A stretch of 64,000 nt of DNA. Source: Haemonchus contortus (Eukaryota > Nematoda > Chromadorea > Rhabditida > Trichostrongylidae). The notes beneath the pieces were generated by a model, which was given only the letters and a program-made list of their open reading frames with translations, did no database searches and was not told the DNA's origin. The DNA is taken from positions 13,773,922 to 13,837,921 of the forward strand of contig LS997565.1 in the NCBI GenBank assembly GCA_000469685.2. The letters run 5' to 3'. Numbering within the stretch: position 1 is the stretch's first letter; the number at the start of each line of letters is the position of its first letter. Made by a program: the position numbers and the translations under genes. This document shows positions 1-13,250 of the stretch, piece after piece.

Positions 1-734
1 AGAGCAGAATTCCATCCAAAACTGCATAAATGAATACAAATACTGGGAGGACCTTTAAGGAGTTTCCCTAAACGAGGAGCAAGTAACAATTCAGTAAAAA
101 GTAGAATATCAAAAATTTGATCCAGCTTTTCAATTCCATGGCTACCAGGGACCTGGCCTAGGGCGATTCCGATTCATCTTGGCTACCTGTTACTGCCGCT
201 GTCTCCTAACTCTCCCTCAATGGTTTCCCCAGAATCAACCGCTTTCTCACACTCCGATAACACGTCCTGTGGTATATGAAAAATCACTGCGCAAACTAAT
301 CAGCAGCATTTTCATTTGGATGAAGAATTGCTGCACTGACTGGAAAAAGCAAATCCAGTTAAAGCACACGTTTTCGGACAAATCGCTATTGTTCGAGTGA
401 TTACAATTCGAAAAAGTGCCAATGTGTAAGATTACAAACAATTTTAAACTCAACTCGTTTTACGGACTGATAGGATTATATAAAAACATTATCCAACACT
501 ACATTAATAGATGTGTGTTATGTTACCGAAGGAAAGGTCGAGAGCATGGCATAGTCTAAGATGGGAGAAGGGGAAGGCTATGCCGACTCCCTCGCTAATT
601 TCCAGTGGTTTGGTTTCTTTAGGGACTCTGCCATTCTAAAGAACCTTCGTCCTTCCTATAGGATCGGGTCTCTTGTTCTTTAAGGTAGTCTTTACAATGT
701 AGAGAATGAGCAACTGGTTGAGCTTTTTGACTTA
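1..734. other. No gene recognised
   Basis: Both strands are broken by stops every few tens of codons, and no open stretch resembles a known family. No RNA gene or repeat that recurs elsewhere in the window was recognised. Confidence 0.5.
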
Positions 735-790
735 GGTCTCGGTGGGAGTGTATGGTCATGGGTTCGATTCCCTCCAGAACTTATTCACTA
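735..790 (+). repeat. SINE-like head fragment with B box
   Basis: A short stretch contains gggttcgattccc, an RNA polymerase III B-box-like motif, preceded by tggtcat. The same arrangement heads the better SINE copies elsewhere, for example near 16.83, 31.50 and 45.92 kb. The body of the repeat is not recognisable after the B box, so this is a truncated or strongly decayed copy. Confidence 0.35.
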
Positions 791-2705
791 GAAGGAAAGC
801 CATCATGGTTTCAAGCTCATAATTTAAACCTTGAGGCTTGCTTACTGTAGTGGACCAAAAGGTATGTAATCACCATGTTCCAAATTACAAGCACCAATCT
901 CTGCGACCAAATATAAATAGAATTTTCTTGAAGTCCCCATACAATTGCAATATGAACGATGAGCTTCGAAAGGAAATTGAACTGCAAGCAAAGAAAAAGA
1001 AAAAAGGATAATAGAACTTCGATCTTGGGAAGCGGAACAAAGGGTCATCGTTATTTTACACTTGTACTGCAGTAAGGGAGTTGACTATTGAGTTAAGAAA
1101 ACAGCTGTTATTCTTTTCATGTGAAATTTTCGTGGCAACAACTTGTCATGAAAGTTATATCACAGTAATGAACTCTAGACAGGTTGATAGTTCTCTGGAC
1201 TCAATCCCATAGCTTTGCGTCCTATAAACTCCTTCCAATCAGCTATCACCCCGTGGCTTACTTACACTCTCAGATAGTCAGGAAGAAATCAGAACTGAGT
1301 CATCGCAAAAACTTAATCTCTTGTTTCCTATCGCTATATGTAAGTGCTATCTGCAGATCTTTCTCAATGATACATTTTTTCTAATCTGAAGTAAATCATC
1401 CAGTTGGCAATCGTTCACTGTATCGAGTAAATAGAAATTCTCGCAGGGCAAGGACCTTCAGCAGGAGTAAAATTGTCGTATTACCTGTGAGAAGACCCCG
1501 TACCAACCTTTTCCTTTTTCAGTTCTACCAACCAGACAAGGCTTATCAGTGATTTTGCATAAAAGTCTATGAGAAAGAAGCAATCAACCGGGAGCATTGA
1601 ATTGAAGTATTCCGCTGCAGAAGACTCAAATTCAGACAGATCAAAATCACTCACCGTGAACGGCGTACATGTCGTCGGGACGGAGGTGCGGCAATCTCCT
1701 CCGGTGGTGAAGGCGGGACTAGCGGCTAGCAACAGGCGGAGAACGTCGGAGCACCACGATCACTTCTGAAATTCTTCCATTTGACAATTATCCGTCATTA
1801 TCTCATCCCTCCATATGGTTGACGTCAAATTTGAAAAAAATACGAAACCAAGAAAAGCGGAAAGACCACGAGAAATTTCGGATTTCTAAGATGGAAATAT
1901 TCTATGTATCCTATGTAAGAGTTCGGGTTGAATTGGAATGGTCTTTTAGTGCCGGGCTTGTGACCATTGAACAATTTTTGTTTTGAGCCATATCCTCTAC
2001 TTTTTGTTGTATGGCTCATAGAAAAGCAATCGGAAGAACTCATCATTACTGGGGAGGCTCGGGGAAGCACTTACAGGAACCGGGCTATCAGTCAGGTCGG
2101 CTTATCCTCAGTTTGCATTGGCTCTCGTCCAGTCTCTACCGATTCTCCAGTATTTTTCTAAACCACCCATAAACATCCAAGACCAACAACAGAGCAAGAA
2201 ACGGAAAATTTCACTGTCTGGGAGAGGTTTTTGTTCAGAGCTAAGTGGAACCCTTCAGTATAACCCGTTTTGTGTATTGACGTGACATATGATTCCGAAA
2301 ATTAATCATCAAATGGAAAAAGGCATGAAGGAGAATCACCTTAAGTGGAGTTCAGCGATCTACACGTAGATATACTCTTGAAGATGGAAAAAACCAACAA
2401 AAATTACCTTGGCAGGTAAACAATCATAAGATCTTGCAGAGACGTGAGCATGACTCACATCAACCTTTTACTGGGCGTGTGGTTGCCCTGATATACCTTT
2501 CAAAACCGGTTTGCTATAGAAATTTTACTGGAACCTAACCAATTATTACTGTTTCCCAACATATAGGCCATCAGCAACGACAACGAGCAAAGATGACTCG
2601 ATCTCCAATAAAGTTATTTTTTCAATCGTCTAGTCTCTATCTAGAGCAATCGTGAGCATTCGATGGATTTTAACAAGCTCATTCAACAGATTAGTATTAC
2701 TATGT
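791..2705. other. No gene recognised
   Basis: One open frame on the plus strand (1569-1769, 66 codons, polar and Ser-rich) follows a pyrimidine-rich acceptor-like stretch near 1520. It matches no family I know and stops lie close on both sides. The rest is unremarkable AT-rich sequence. Confidence 0.4.
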
Positions 2706-2800
2706 AGGCTTGGTTCGCCCAGGCGGGCATCGATCTGAGATTCGAACACCTAACCGCGCGTGTGACATAGTGCGCCACTTGCCACTTCACCACCTTCGCT
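2706..2800 (-). repeat. SINE-like repeat, head only
   Basis: On the minus strand it reads an A-box-like region (gtggtgaagtggcaagtggc), then a B-box-like gtgttcgaatctc, then the gatcgatgcccgcctggg segment. The order is the same as in the fuller copies. The 3' body with the cattgtataggcc segment is missing. Confidence 0.6.
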
Positions 2801-2954
2801 TCCGCTATGAGAGCCTAAAACCAGCATCTCAGCGGTACCAACAATTCGCTTAGAAGGGTTATCAATCAATTATCATCAAAATACGGCATTTGCAATAAGT
2901 TCGAATCAATGTTTTGAAACAAGAGCTACGAATTAAGGTAGAACTGGAACTATG

Positions 2955-3221
2955 TGATGTAATGGGCATGATTTGCACACTATCAAGTGCATGACGAGAA
3001 GTTCGAATCCCGTATCAACACTCGTCCGGTCAAGTAAACGTTGTTCCCTTCGTTCTGGTTAAATAGTAACAGACTCATATGGGAGGGTGAAAGCAGTGGT
3101 TTGACTATCGCCCGACCATCGATTTTCATTGTATGGGTCACCTACGCATTCAAAACTTCACTACAGTTCTGCATTTATGGCGAATGCGGGACGCATCCCT
3201 CAGACAGCATTACAGAAGATG
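2955..3221 (+). repeat. SINE-like repeat, near full length
   Basis: It runs from a decayed A-box area through agttcgaatcccg (B box). The internal segment follows, with actcatatgggagg and cattgtatgggtcacctacg. It ends with the family 3' part, gaatgcgggacgcatccctc. It is diverged but keeps the order of all family segments. Confidence 0.65.
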
Positions 3222-3957
3222 CCAGGCCACAATTTATCGTGAAATGATGTCACCGTCATAGCCAATTCGGGAGAATCTTCAAAAGTAACAAAAGGCAAAC
3301 AATATGAGACCATCGAAGAGAAAAGGAATGGAGCGCCGAATATACTTTTCCCGGAGTCTCACTTTGCCACAGTATACTCATCATGCCAGAAAGTGAAATG
3401 AAAAAAGAAAAATTACTCCACTCGAAAATTCACGACAACAGCCATCGATGTTTCTATTTTCACCACCACAACCATGTAATTGATCCATATAAGACTGGTT
3501 CTACCACCGGCACCATCACAAATAAATGTTTCTCTGTGGTAATCGCATCGCATGTTGTGCTATGTTGAAGTGTTACTTGAAAGACACTTGGGAGGTTTTC
3601 CTTTGGGCAATATGTATTCCCGAACATTCCAGATCAATCATTTGTCGTTATAACCCTCAATATTTATTTGACAATACAAAATGCCCCAATGGAATGGATG
3701 GAATTGTCAGTCATCGTAATGGAAGGCATGAGAAGAATGTATGTACGCTCTGGAAAGACTTCGAACCACACGCGAAAATAATCGAATTTGAATCGAAATT
3801 CCCGAATACCATTCAAATTGACATAAAAATGCAGCAGATGGTGATTTTCGATCGACAATAAATCATGGGCATGCTTCATTATCAGTAACATAACTAACTA
3901 GTCATAAGACAAGGGTAAAAAGACAAAGTCTTTTGACGTTGGCGAGTCCTATTTTTA

Positions 3958-4085
3958 AGGTGCGCCCCGTGTTCGACTTTCGTTCAAAACCGTAGTGGCG
4001 TTTGACTGCGTCCGACTGAGCCCGAGGGTATAAAAGGCTGATCGACCTGAGCAGATATCACTCCGGGATTCGATCCCTGAACCTT
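3958..4085. repeat. Rearranged SINE-like fragments
   Basis: At 3958-4009 the family 3' segment lies in minus orientation (gtgcgccccg, then a tcgactttcgttcaaaaccg segment). It is followed at about 4020-4085 by plus-orientation pieces: the gagggtataaaagg segment and a B-box-like gggattcgatccc. Two orientations within 130 bp point to nested insertion or rearrangement. Confidence 0.4.
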
Positions 4086-5474
4086 TCGTATGACTTCTCA
4101 AGCGACCCCTCACATCACCCTCCAGCGCGTGTTACCCTTTGCCCATTTTACTTTGGAATTCTCCGAGAGACAGGGTATATGATGGAAACTGATTTGTTTT
4201 TAGGTTTCTCCCAAGAAAGTTTACAGTGTCCAAAGTCAGTGTTCTATGCATCGAAACGAAACTGCTATTTTTTTCTCAACTAGCAGACAATATGCTGACG
4301 CAACAACATTGGGACCGTCGGACTGTTGTAGTGATCTTCAGAACAACACATGAAAAAGTTTGAAGCTTTGGTAACTTACCGGAAATCGGCTATGTGCATT
4401 CACATGGCCATTCTGACCGAAAATGTGCCGAATTGTGACAAAGTGGAGTGAATTAACTCACACAAAAATACGCTACAGTTCGAAAGCATACATTGGATCA
4501 AAACAGGAATCCTTTTCAAAGTATAGTTCTGTACGTTTTCGAAATAAGTAGCTAAAGAATTTGAAAGTTGTATAGAGAAAACTCTTTTTTTTCTCAGTAA
4601 AGCGCCGATGTCGAGTCATATATGACAAACCAGAAGCGGACGGATATTCGCTGACACATTGAATGCACAATTAGCGTATGCCAATGAATCGTAGTAGGCC
4701 TACGACAGAAGGCTCCTTAGTATCCAAGAGTACTTCAATCTAGGATAGGAACAAAAACGCCTGGTCATACAGAGCCATTCCACAAGTTAGATATAATCTT
4801 CCTGTCAGCAATTTCCCAATTCTTTCAACAATGACAACAATTTCTTTGGCGTAATAGTACCAATCTAAAACGCCTTTGCCCGTCATTGTCTACGATTGAT
4901 TGCCACCTTTTCGTCAGAGAAAAACGGCTATCCAGAGTTTCAAGTGGGAAAGGGTCACCATTAGGATAAACATTTGTCGTCTTTTATCAAACTAATGAGA
5001 CAAAAATCCTTACGTCGAATGGGAAAGCTAATCGTCTTCTACAAAATTCACCGCTCAGTGCACCTAGCGATTATCACCCATTTTGTAGTACTCAGAATTA
5101 TAATATTATAATAATATATAATATTTATTTATACCAGCCTTTCAAAACTATTAAAACTTCTGAAAAAGTGAATTACGAAGGCAAATCGCCTTGTACCTGC
5201 ACTCGATTATGCTTGTCTTTCTTTACCTCATCTTTATTCTTAAAAATTTTTCCGCGATACAGCAGTATTGAAAGTTGAGAACTTCAAATCAGCCGCTTGC
5301 CATTAGAAGAGTCTTCTGCATCGGACATCTGACTGTGCATACCTCTATTCCAGATGGGTTTCTTCATGTAGAAACAGTTCAGGGGCGAATGCGATGTAGT
5401 ACAGAAAGGCTTTCTATTCCAGGCATAGTCCAAGACAATTATTGACACTCGCCCAATCGAAGTAAAGCTCCATC
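4086..5474. other. No gene recognised
   Basis: No coding exon, RNA gene or recurring repeat was recognised. There is an AT-rich patch with alternating ATTATA near 5095-5130. Confidence 0.45.
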
Positions 5475-5650
5475 TTTGGTGAGTCGATCAACTGATATGG
5501 GACTCTTCTGGGAAAATGAATGCTTCGGCTTGCATGGTGGAGGCATTGGGTCGGCCACACACGCATACAGGGCGGCACCATGAAATTGATGGAAGTTATT
5601 CCAAAGCGGGGCGTATCCCGAAAATCGGATTGATCAACGTCAAAGACTCT
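5475..5650 (+). repeat. SINE-like repeat, 3' part
   Basis: It carries the family segment tatgggactcttctgggaaaa, the ggccacacacgcataca segment and the aagcggggcgtatccc 3' segment, followed by the ggattgatcaacg tail. The promoter-like head is absent. Confidence 0.5.
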
Positions 5651-8600
5651 ATTCATCACAAAGTAAAGGATAAAGAGCACGATCCCGAAAGCAGCGAAGG
5701 GGCTGGAGTAACGTCAGCGGCCAAAGTTTTGCCCACAAGTCGGCATCCTTGTGAGACTAACTAGAGAGAGTGAGAGAATCGTGTACTGCGGCGAAATAAA
5801 AGCCATTAATGAGAGCATCGAGTCTATTCTTAAGGCTTCAGGAAACGCCCGAACGCCCTGTTCTCTACTTGCTATAAACTACTTTTTATGAAACGATCAA
5901 GTTACTTAATGTTCAAGCCCTTGTGCAAGTGTGAATGGCAGCTTCAAGGAAGAATGAACTTGACGGTTCAAGAGACAAGAAGAAAACATTTCTGTTCGTA
6001 AACAGGCTTTTTGTTTACGGTTGATTGAGCACTTTTTGAGGGTTCCTTCTGCCTTTGTAAAAACCTTCATGACTGAACGTAAGCGAGTCAGCTGGTAGAA
6101 AGTCATGACTAGGGTTTATGCAAGATCAACCCCACTTGAAGGTAGTACCTAACAAAGATTGAGATTAATAACAAGAAAAAAAAAACGCAGCAATTTAAGC
6201 AGTCAGTCCCAAGAATTATAATTTCTCGTATCTCGAAAGCTGTTGGGGGATCGTTTGAAATCGACTTTGTGAGAATAAATTTTCACTACCTTCGAGTGAA
6301 TACTATCGTCATGAAACGGGTCAAAGAAATTTTCATGAACTCTGACCTGCTTTGCCAATGTACAACTTTTATAAAACTGCTACCACCAGAATTTTGCAAC
6401 AATCCAGGAACTGACCAAAAACTAGGGACCGATTGCCCGAGAGTTACTGAACACCACAGAGATTCGAGAGAATCCAACCCAGATATTTAAACCTCTCTGT
6501 TGACTTTTCAAATACAGAGGAATCACCAATCCAAGTGAATCACATATAAGCCGAAAGTGTGGGTCTTCATGCTGATTTCAGTTCATTTTCAATGTTTGGG
6601 AGTGTCAGCGACCTTCCAAACTTCAAAAGAGCTTTGCTCAACAGAGCTTCCAGAAACCCGGGAGTACAAGCCTAATCATGCAGTGAAATCAACTACGTCT
6701 CTTACTTCCCAAGTTTCCTGCAAAAACTTTGTCCACCTTCTGTTTCTGCATAATCGCCCCCTTTCAAAAGGAGTCGATTATGCAGAAAGGATCAAGTCGT
6801 TCGTATCTATCCAGCTAAAATGTCTCCGAAACCCTTCTAAAGTTTGAGTTCTAGTAGGTCACACAATGTAGGAGTTACGTTTGTAAGTTTTGTAAGGATA
6901 AACGGCTCGAAATTTGAAAAGCGGGTGTATGGATGGTCCTAACGGTGGGTTCGTCGAGCAATGAACTGCCAGTAGAGGTCTGAACCGAAGTGGTGTCGTC
7001 CCTGTTTTCAAAAGTGAACTAATAATTTTCTTGGTCGCCGGACTATTAAGGGATATACATGAAGACTCAATGAATTGTCCATTCTATGGAGAAACTCTGG
7101 CCTTTTTGAGACATTAAGGCACATAAATTCCATAAGATGTACCGAATCAATAAAATATGATCAATTCAGATATGCTATTCACGCTTTTCACTCTTCTCCA
7201 CCACGAAATCCTATGGGGCAGAGAAGCATACGACTATATAAAGGGACTCGTGCTGTTTGCGGCCGTCACGTTGATTGAACACTTCACATTAGATGTGACG
7301 GAGAGGATTGAAACTCAAGTGCTGCTCTCAAACCTCCCTACCGATATGGTCGACGGGTAGATGTGACAATATAGGTGGACGGGGCAAAAAGGATGACGAA
7401 ATGTGGAGCTGAGAAATTCGTAATAGAGAAGGTGAAGCGTTCTAAAATCAAGCAACCTTGAATGAGAAGTAGCAATTACGGCGTCCTAATTTGATTTGTG
7501 GAAAACTCTTAACCCTTCAACGGGGAATGCTTAGCACAGAAGTGAGTGGGAACGAAATGTTCGGGTGTAGGTGAGACCATGGATGTGGCTGTTCGAAATT
7601 TGCAGACATTTGACGTTTATTCATCAGAAATAGAAGAGGTAAACTTGTTACTGATCATACGGTGAAATCGTCAATAACTTCAAAATTGGTAGTTTTCCTA
7701 CATTCCTCCCAGGCCTGTCCTCAAGATAGATAGATTTCAGAGCCCAAAGGACGCAATGTGCGACTGGTCCGAAAGAATTCCAATCACAACAGTGCAGTAA
7801 TTGCACACTTCTATATTTACCGAGTCAACAAATGAAGTCTTCCGAAAACTGTGGGTATCCCCACACAGTCATGGCGTTACCGTTCGATTTCGCGATAGCG
7901 ACGGAAATACTGACCTGCATATTGTCTGGCCATCGAATAATAAGAAATACAGTAACTATACTAATCATATCTTCGATTTCGAGTTATAATGAATGGTGCA
8001 GCCCAATGGAACTGGTCATCTTCGGCCGCATACCCATTATCAACAAGTTCTTCCTCCCTGAAGCAGCTTCTAGACGAGAATTCACCACATGCATTCGCTA
8101 TAAACTGCTCCTGTGTTCACCAGATTAGCATACGGTACTTATCGCTGCAGTCTGATTACTACTGGAGTTCTAATGTCTTGGTTCTAGTCATAAACTTATG
8201 TGGGGTATAGCTTGGGAGTCTACATAGCTATACACTTCTCCATCTACTCTATATGCCTTCATTCAATTCTGTAAACCATTTACTCCGGACTTCGGTAAGT
8301 CTACTTGCGTGTCCATTGGGATTGGGTTTTCTGTCCGTCGGCCGACAGTTTACTAAATGTGGCAAGGGATACCATGAGTCTCAACGACCGCTGACTGAAC
8401 CAGAAAACCAGTTGGCCTTAGAGTATTACTCTGACGGTATGTTGGGCTTTACTAGTGCCATATTAGGCCAACTAATCACATATGCAGGTATTCCATGAAA
8501 AGAGAGGGTGAAGGGTACCTCTGGTACCATATGACAGTAGAAGGGGAAGCATCAGAAGGAATTAACTGTCGAAGCGTAGTGCTCTAGTAGTTAATGAGGA

Positions 8601-9237
8601 GTCAATGCATTGCAATGATATGATTACTCCTCTAGTGCCTTTGAATATAACGTTGCCGTATTTGCTTATTCACAGCTACTCGACCAAGTGCTTTTGACTT
8701 CGGGCATACATGGAGAGCTAAGCAAGGAGCCGAAACAGCCGTGGGATCAAACGCACATTACTAGTAACCTGGGCTTGTCAATTTTACGGCCTCTGGGCGC
8801 CTCTAAGGCTGTTACCCTCCCTCTAGGCTAGGAAATCTGACGAGTGGAGGGATATGGGAAAGTGACAAGACTACTTGATGAACCCGCTAAGGCAATCTGA
8901 TATCACATGGTCTTACGATGTCCTGCACTGAAGTGATGTTATCAGCGAGACTATACCCTCTTACTACGCATCGCAATCGTTAAAAAAGGGGGTGGAGCAG
9001 AACAGGGGATCATGCAGAATGTGCCAAGACAGACTATCCGAAGGACGATAAAGAGGGAGTTGATAGGAAGCACAGAGTGTTTGTTATGACATCCTTTTTC
9101 TACATTGAAAAGCAAATATCTGAACTAATGTAGCAAGTCGAGCAGTTTGAAGTCGCAGTTGGAATGCCTCAGTGCTAAAGTGTAGATAGCCTTAAGGTGA
9201 AAGGAAAGTGGCTGCCAATATTTCTCAAAAGTCTGGG
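5651..9237. other. No gene recognised
   Basis: Several open frames of 60-100 codons occur, for example at 7157-7360, 7832-8128 and 8253-8498. None has a domain I recognise, and their frames overlap one another as chance frames do. A short palindrome gtcggccgac lies near 8337-8348. Confidence 0.4.
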
Positions 9238-9299
9238 TTTTCCTGTGCTGTTCTCGAAGTTTCTCCTGGATTTTCCTGTGCTGTTCTCGAAGTTTCTCT
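9238..9299. repeat. 33-bp tandem minisatellite, two units
   Basis: Two consecutive copies of a 33-bp unit starting ttttcctgtgctgttctcga are nearly identical; the second lacks the last few bases. Read on the minus strand the unit is exactly 11 codons and gives a repeated EKLREQHRKIQ-like peptide in a 70-codon open frame. No acceptor, donor or homology supports it as coding, so I call only the repeat. Confidence 0.75.
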
Positions 9300-9967
9300 A
9301 AAAAAATATTACAAAAGGACATAACCCATAAGTGCACACAGGGGTCAGATACAAGAGCCGCTCAGAAGTGGCTTAAGGCTTGAAAATACTCTCCCCCTTT
9401 TTCTCGCCTCGAGATGTACAGTAGGCATTTGATCTATTGCGGGACGAAACTTCCCTTTCGGACTATGCTAGGCAAGTAGCCCTTCACGACTGCGATTTAT
9501 TAATGAACAGATTTGCAAGTTTCTCTCGTAGCAAGGTTGGATATTAAAAAAGTGAACTCTTTCAAGCTACAAAAAGCATCGGCTACTTTCACGACTGGTT
9601 TCGAAGAAGGACGTCTACACGATGCTAAATCTGCAGGGTAAGCGGCGCCATGTTTCATGATTTTTTCCATTGTGTGAGTGCATAATGCCTGAATCTCGTT
9701 TCGGGATTCCGCATATGATGGATCTCCTTTCAGGAACCTTAGAGTAATAATTCATGTAGTGCCTTTTTTATCAGACTGAATTTCTATCATTCCGGAGGAG
9801 AGCGCCCACACAGAGAATCCCGCAGGTGTGGAGGGTTTGCTGGCCTAGCTATGAGTTCAATCGAGGCTCACCCGCAAGCCATCTTGCGTACTTACTACAT
9901 GCGTGGAGCTACTTACATTGCTAATAGTACTGCACCCGATGATATGAGAAAGAACGGAATGCCTTTT

Positions 9968-10240
9968 CGGGCAGAAGTGGGGCGGTGGCAAGTGGCCCAA
10001 TACCACAACTGTGGTCCGAGATCTTCATTCGCCCAAGTCAACCAAGGCTTCTATTCGGATTCGTCTAGTTGCTAATAGACCAGTCTGGGATGATAAAAGC
10101 GCTGCTTACAACACATAAGGGCCTGCTCCTGCAACCCTTTTCATAGGCCAAATTATCATACAAAACGCCACTACGATTTTGAATGGAAGTCGAATGCGGG
10201 GCGGGTCCCAGAAACGAGTATGATAACGTCTTAAATTTAA
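9968..10240 (+). repeat. SINE-like repeat, near full length
   Basis: The head has ggcggtggcaagtggccc (A-box-like). It is followed by the cattcgcccaagtcaaccaa segment, the tctgggatgataaaagcgct segment, and the 3' part cgccactacgattttgaatg with aatgcggggcg. The central cattgtatagg block is replaced by a diverged or inserted stretch. Confidence 0.6.
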
Positions 10241-11805
10241 ACCTAGACGTATGGGAGAAGGTTTTGGGTCACGTTGAAAATTGTTCACAAAAAACCTTAG
10301 TAACCAAGCACTGTAAAAGCCTAGACGATTACCAGTCGGACTGAGGTAATAAACTAGAATTCCTCAGAAGAAAACATACAGCATATCTGTGATATCAGAT
10401 AAAATCAATACAAGCGGGGAAAAATAAATAAATGTGTTCAGTACAGGGGAGCACTTGGTACGTTCACGACTGCGTGATATACAGGTGTAGCAACCCAGGA
10501 CTAACACTCCCGACCGGATGATGATAGATCGGTGCATCACCCATATGAACTATCGGCCACTGTTATAACAAAGTTCATACGGAATGCATTCAACCGAAAT
10601 TTATAAAAATACCCTAATAAGTTCCAAGTTCTCTCATCTTGATACCTCGGCATTTCTGTTGTTATTGAAATTGCTAATTTTGCTTCTGCTTAGGGGTTGT
10701 GAGGTGGGAATCTTTATTCTGACCAACGTTTCCACGAACTCATCGTTTGCGAAGGCTTCACTACGCTACACTTCGCGGTGGAACACGAAGCAAAATTAAT
10801 AGTCTCAAGAATAACCTAATAAGGTCTTTGTATCGAAGTAGATAAGCATGAAACCAAGGAACATTCAATTATCCTTCTTGTCATTGTAAAAAACACAGAA
10901 AGAATATACGCAGAGTTCCACAGAACAGCTTTTTCGATTGGGTGAGCTGAGTATTCTCATAAATCGTCTGTGTTTCATGAATTTACACTTCGAAAGACTT
11001 ATATTTGTAACATAACAACATAACACAAACACATAAGACATTATAAATAAATAAATATTTGTTATCTGCACGAGTTTACTCATATTGTGGCAGGATCAGG
11101 TAGGTACTTCAATGAATTATCTTAGCAAAGGTGTTTATCTATACGATCCAGGTGGCCGGTATTAGGGCAGTACGGTGGATATTCGGAGAAGTGAATGTCC
11201 TAGAGAGGCCTCCACTAAAGGGACATAGAGATCGTTAATTTGGCAGGATGTTGTGCAGTTGTGCACTTTGATTAAAAGATACATGACTCCATTTGAAAAA
11301 GTTCAAAATGGGAACAGAACGGCGGCGGAAAAACCTACTTCAATTATCGAACAAATACGGAGAGAATGAGGCGAATACGATGTGTTGCGACGATATTCCT
11401 CTTCAGACGGACAGATAAGACGAGATTCGTCCACTTTCGCCTCATTAGTCAAGAGATGAGAGAAATCCCCGTCGCTTTTCCGGGACATAATGGCGTAACG
11501 TCGTAAAGGCAATGGATCAGAACTCTGACAATGGAGAATTGGTTCAGATAACACAACGTGATCCTGACATGACTTAGATATGTAGAACGATTGGTGGCTC
11601 AGAAAAGTGATCTTTTCGCTGATCTGAAAAGACTTTTCCGCAGAGGTGCTGACTTATGTTTACCCATGAGTGAACCTCTGACCTGAAATGGCCTAAATCC
11701 GCATCATTTCCGAACGTCGCACCTATGCATACAAGGGATTCACTTTCACCCATATCAACATGGTTGCTACACCTGAAAGGATAAATGATAAAGTGGTGGG
11801 GGTTA
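10241..11805. other. No gene recognised
   Basis: AT-rich sequence with stops in every frame. At about 11,081-11,098 it shares roughly 18 bases (atattgtggcaggatcag) with the loop of the hairpin element at 32.2 kb. No arms flank it, so it may be chance or a small relic. Confidence 0.4.
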
Positions 11806-12085
11806 CCCAATCTTGTCTGAGGGATGCGCCGCCACTTCAACTTCCATTCCGAATCGTAGTGGCGTATTGAGTGCATATGTAGCCTATACAATGGCTTGCG
11901 GTGGCCAGCCCGAGTACAAGTCACTGCTTGTAACCGTCCAAGCGAGTTTGGTACCAATTAACCGACCGGATCGGAGGGATGCAAGGCTTGTTTGATCTAG
12001 GCGCATTTTGGTTTCCAACCCGAGCTCATGCCTGTGTGATAGTGAGCAACTTGCCACTATACCACTTCCGCATGCTACACATACC
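11806..12085 (-). repeat. SINE-like repeat, near full length
   Basis: It is a minus-strand copy. In plus-strand order it shows the 3' part (gagggatgcgccgccacttc, ccgaatcgtagtggcg), then ctatacaatggcttgcggtg, the ttggtaccaattaaccgacc segment, a decayed B-box area and the A-box-like head cttgccactataccacttcc. All family segments are present in inverse order. Confidence 0.7.
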
Positions 12086-12896
12086 TTAGCTTGACAAAAT
12101 GCATAAGCACCCTCTGTTGTGTCAGAGCAACTACTATTAGGAATGAATATCCAAAGTGAAAACTACAACTACAGCTTCCATACAGTAGACTTTTCGATGG
12201 AGATGGTAAAAGGGCTCGAGTTCAACGCGGATTTTTACGATTCACTTTAGCTTTAGTTCTACTTCTTGAGCTCGAATTCAGCTGGCATGCCAAAAGAGAA
12301 GCTTATTGGAGTAAAGCCGTCCACATGAAACAAGAATGTGGTCTGAAGATAGTCTGTCAAAGAGATTAGAGCAACGAACGTTGACATACAAGCATATAGT
12401 CGAAGCTGGATCGTGCTAATACAACGAAGAACTCCTCACTAAGGGTTAGGTGGATAGAAAGACGTTTACGCACGATCTTTGATGAATTCCAAAACGGCAT
12501 TGGTTGAAGTGAACGAGATGATGAGACCTGAGAGAACGAGATCTTACTGTCAGCTAGATTCAGGGAAGGAGTCAACTGCAGAAATAAGAGGTTCTTGACG
12601 TGATCTCCATATCCCACTTGTATCGTTTTTTATTTGTACACTTTAAATTCGGATCAGTCCAACTAACTTTCCATAATCAGTTTGTCTTCTTTACATTTCA
12701 TGGCCTGTCTTTCACACCCATGACATTGGCCCACTTCGGGGATAGACAAGACAAGGGAATAAACAAATAAATTAAAGTTACTCACATAAGGACATACAGC
12801 ATAATATAAAAGTAAATAAATAAGTTGGCAAACATCCATTTATGCAATGCCAATGCAAATAAGCAGAAAAAAAACAAATTCAATGTCATAATGTCT
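12086..12896. other. No gene recognised
   Basis: No exon, RNA gene or known repeat was recognised between the SINE copy and the purine-rich microsatellite. Confidence 0.4.
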
Positions 12897-13250
12897 GGAA
12901 GGAGAGAGGGAGAGAGAAGTAGAAATAGAAAGAGAAAGGGAAAGAGATAGAGAAAGAGAAAGAGAAAGAGACAGAGAAAGAGAACGAGAAAGAGAAAGAG
13001 AAAAGGAAGTGAATTAGAAAGAGAAAGAGAAAGAAAAGAGAAAGAGGAAGGAAAAGAGAATCGGAAAGGGAAAGAGAAAGAGAAAATGAAAGAGAAAGAG
13101 AAAGAAAAGAGAAAGAGAAAGAGAAAGAGAAAGAGAAAAAGAAAAAGAAAGAGAAGGAGGAACAGAGAGAGAGAGAAAGAGCTAGAGAAAGATAAAGGGA
13201 AAGCGAAAGACAAAGAGAAAGAGACAAACAAAAGATAGAGAAATCGTAAA
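12897..13250. repeat. (GAGAAA)n-type polypurine microsatellite
   Basis: About 350 bp are almost pure A/G on the plus strand, built from degenerate GAGAAA and GAGA units with only scattered pyrimidines. The minus strand therefore shows long open frames (165 and 113 codons) rich in Phe, Leu and Ser. These are products of the repeat and not genes. Mirror-symmetric purine tracts of this kind can form triplex (H-DNA) structures, but that is inference. Confidence 0.9.

Noticed and set aside
1569..1769. 66-codon polar open frame after an acceptor-like stretch
   Set aside because: No family match, no donor, stops close by. Kept only as a note in the regional entry.
11081..11098. 18-base match to the loop of the hairpin element at 32.2 kb
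   Set aside because: No arms flank it, so it cannot be called a copy.
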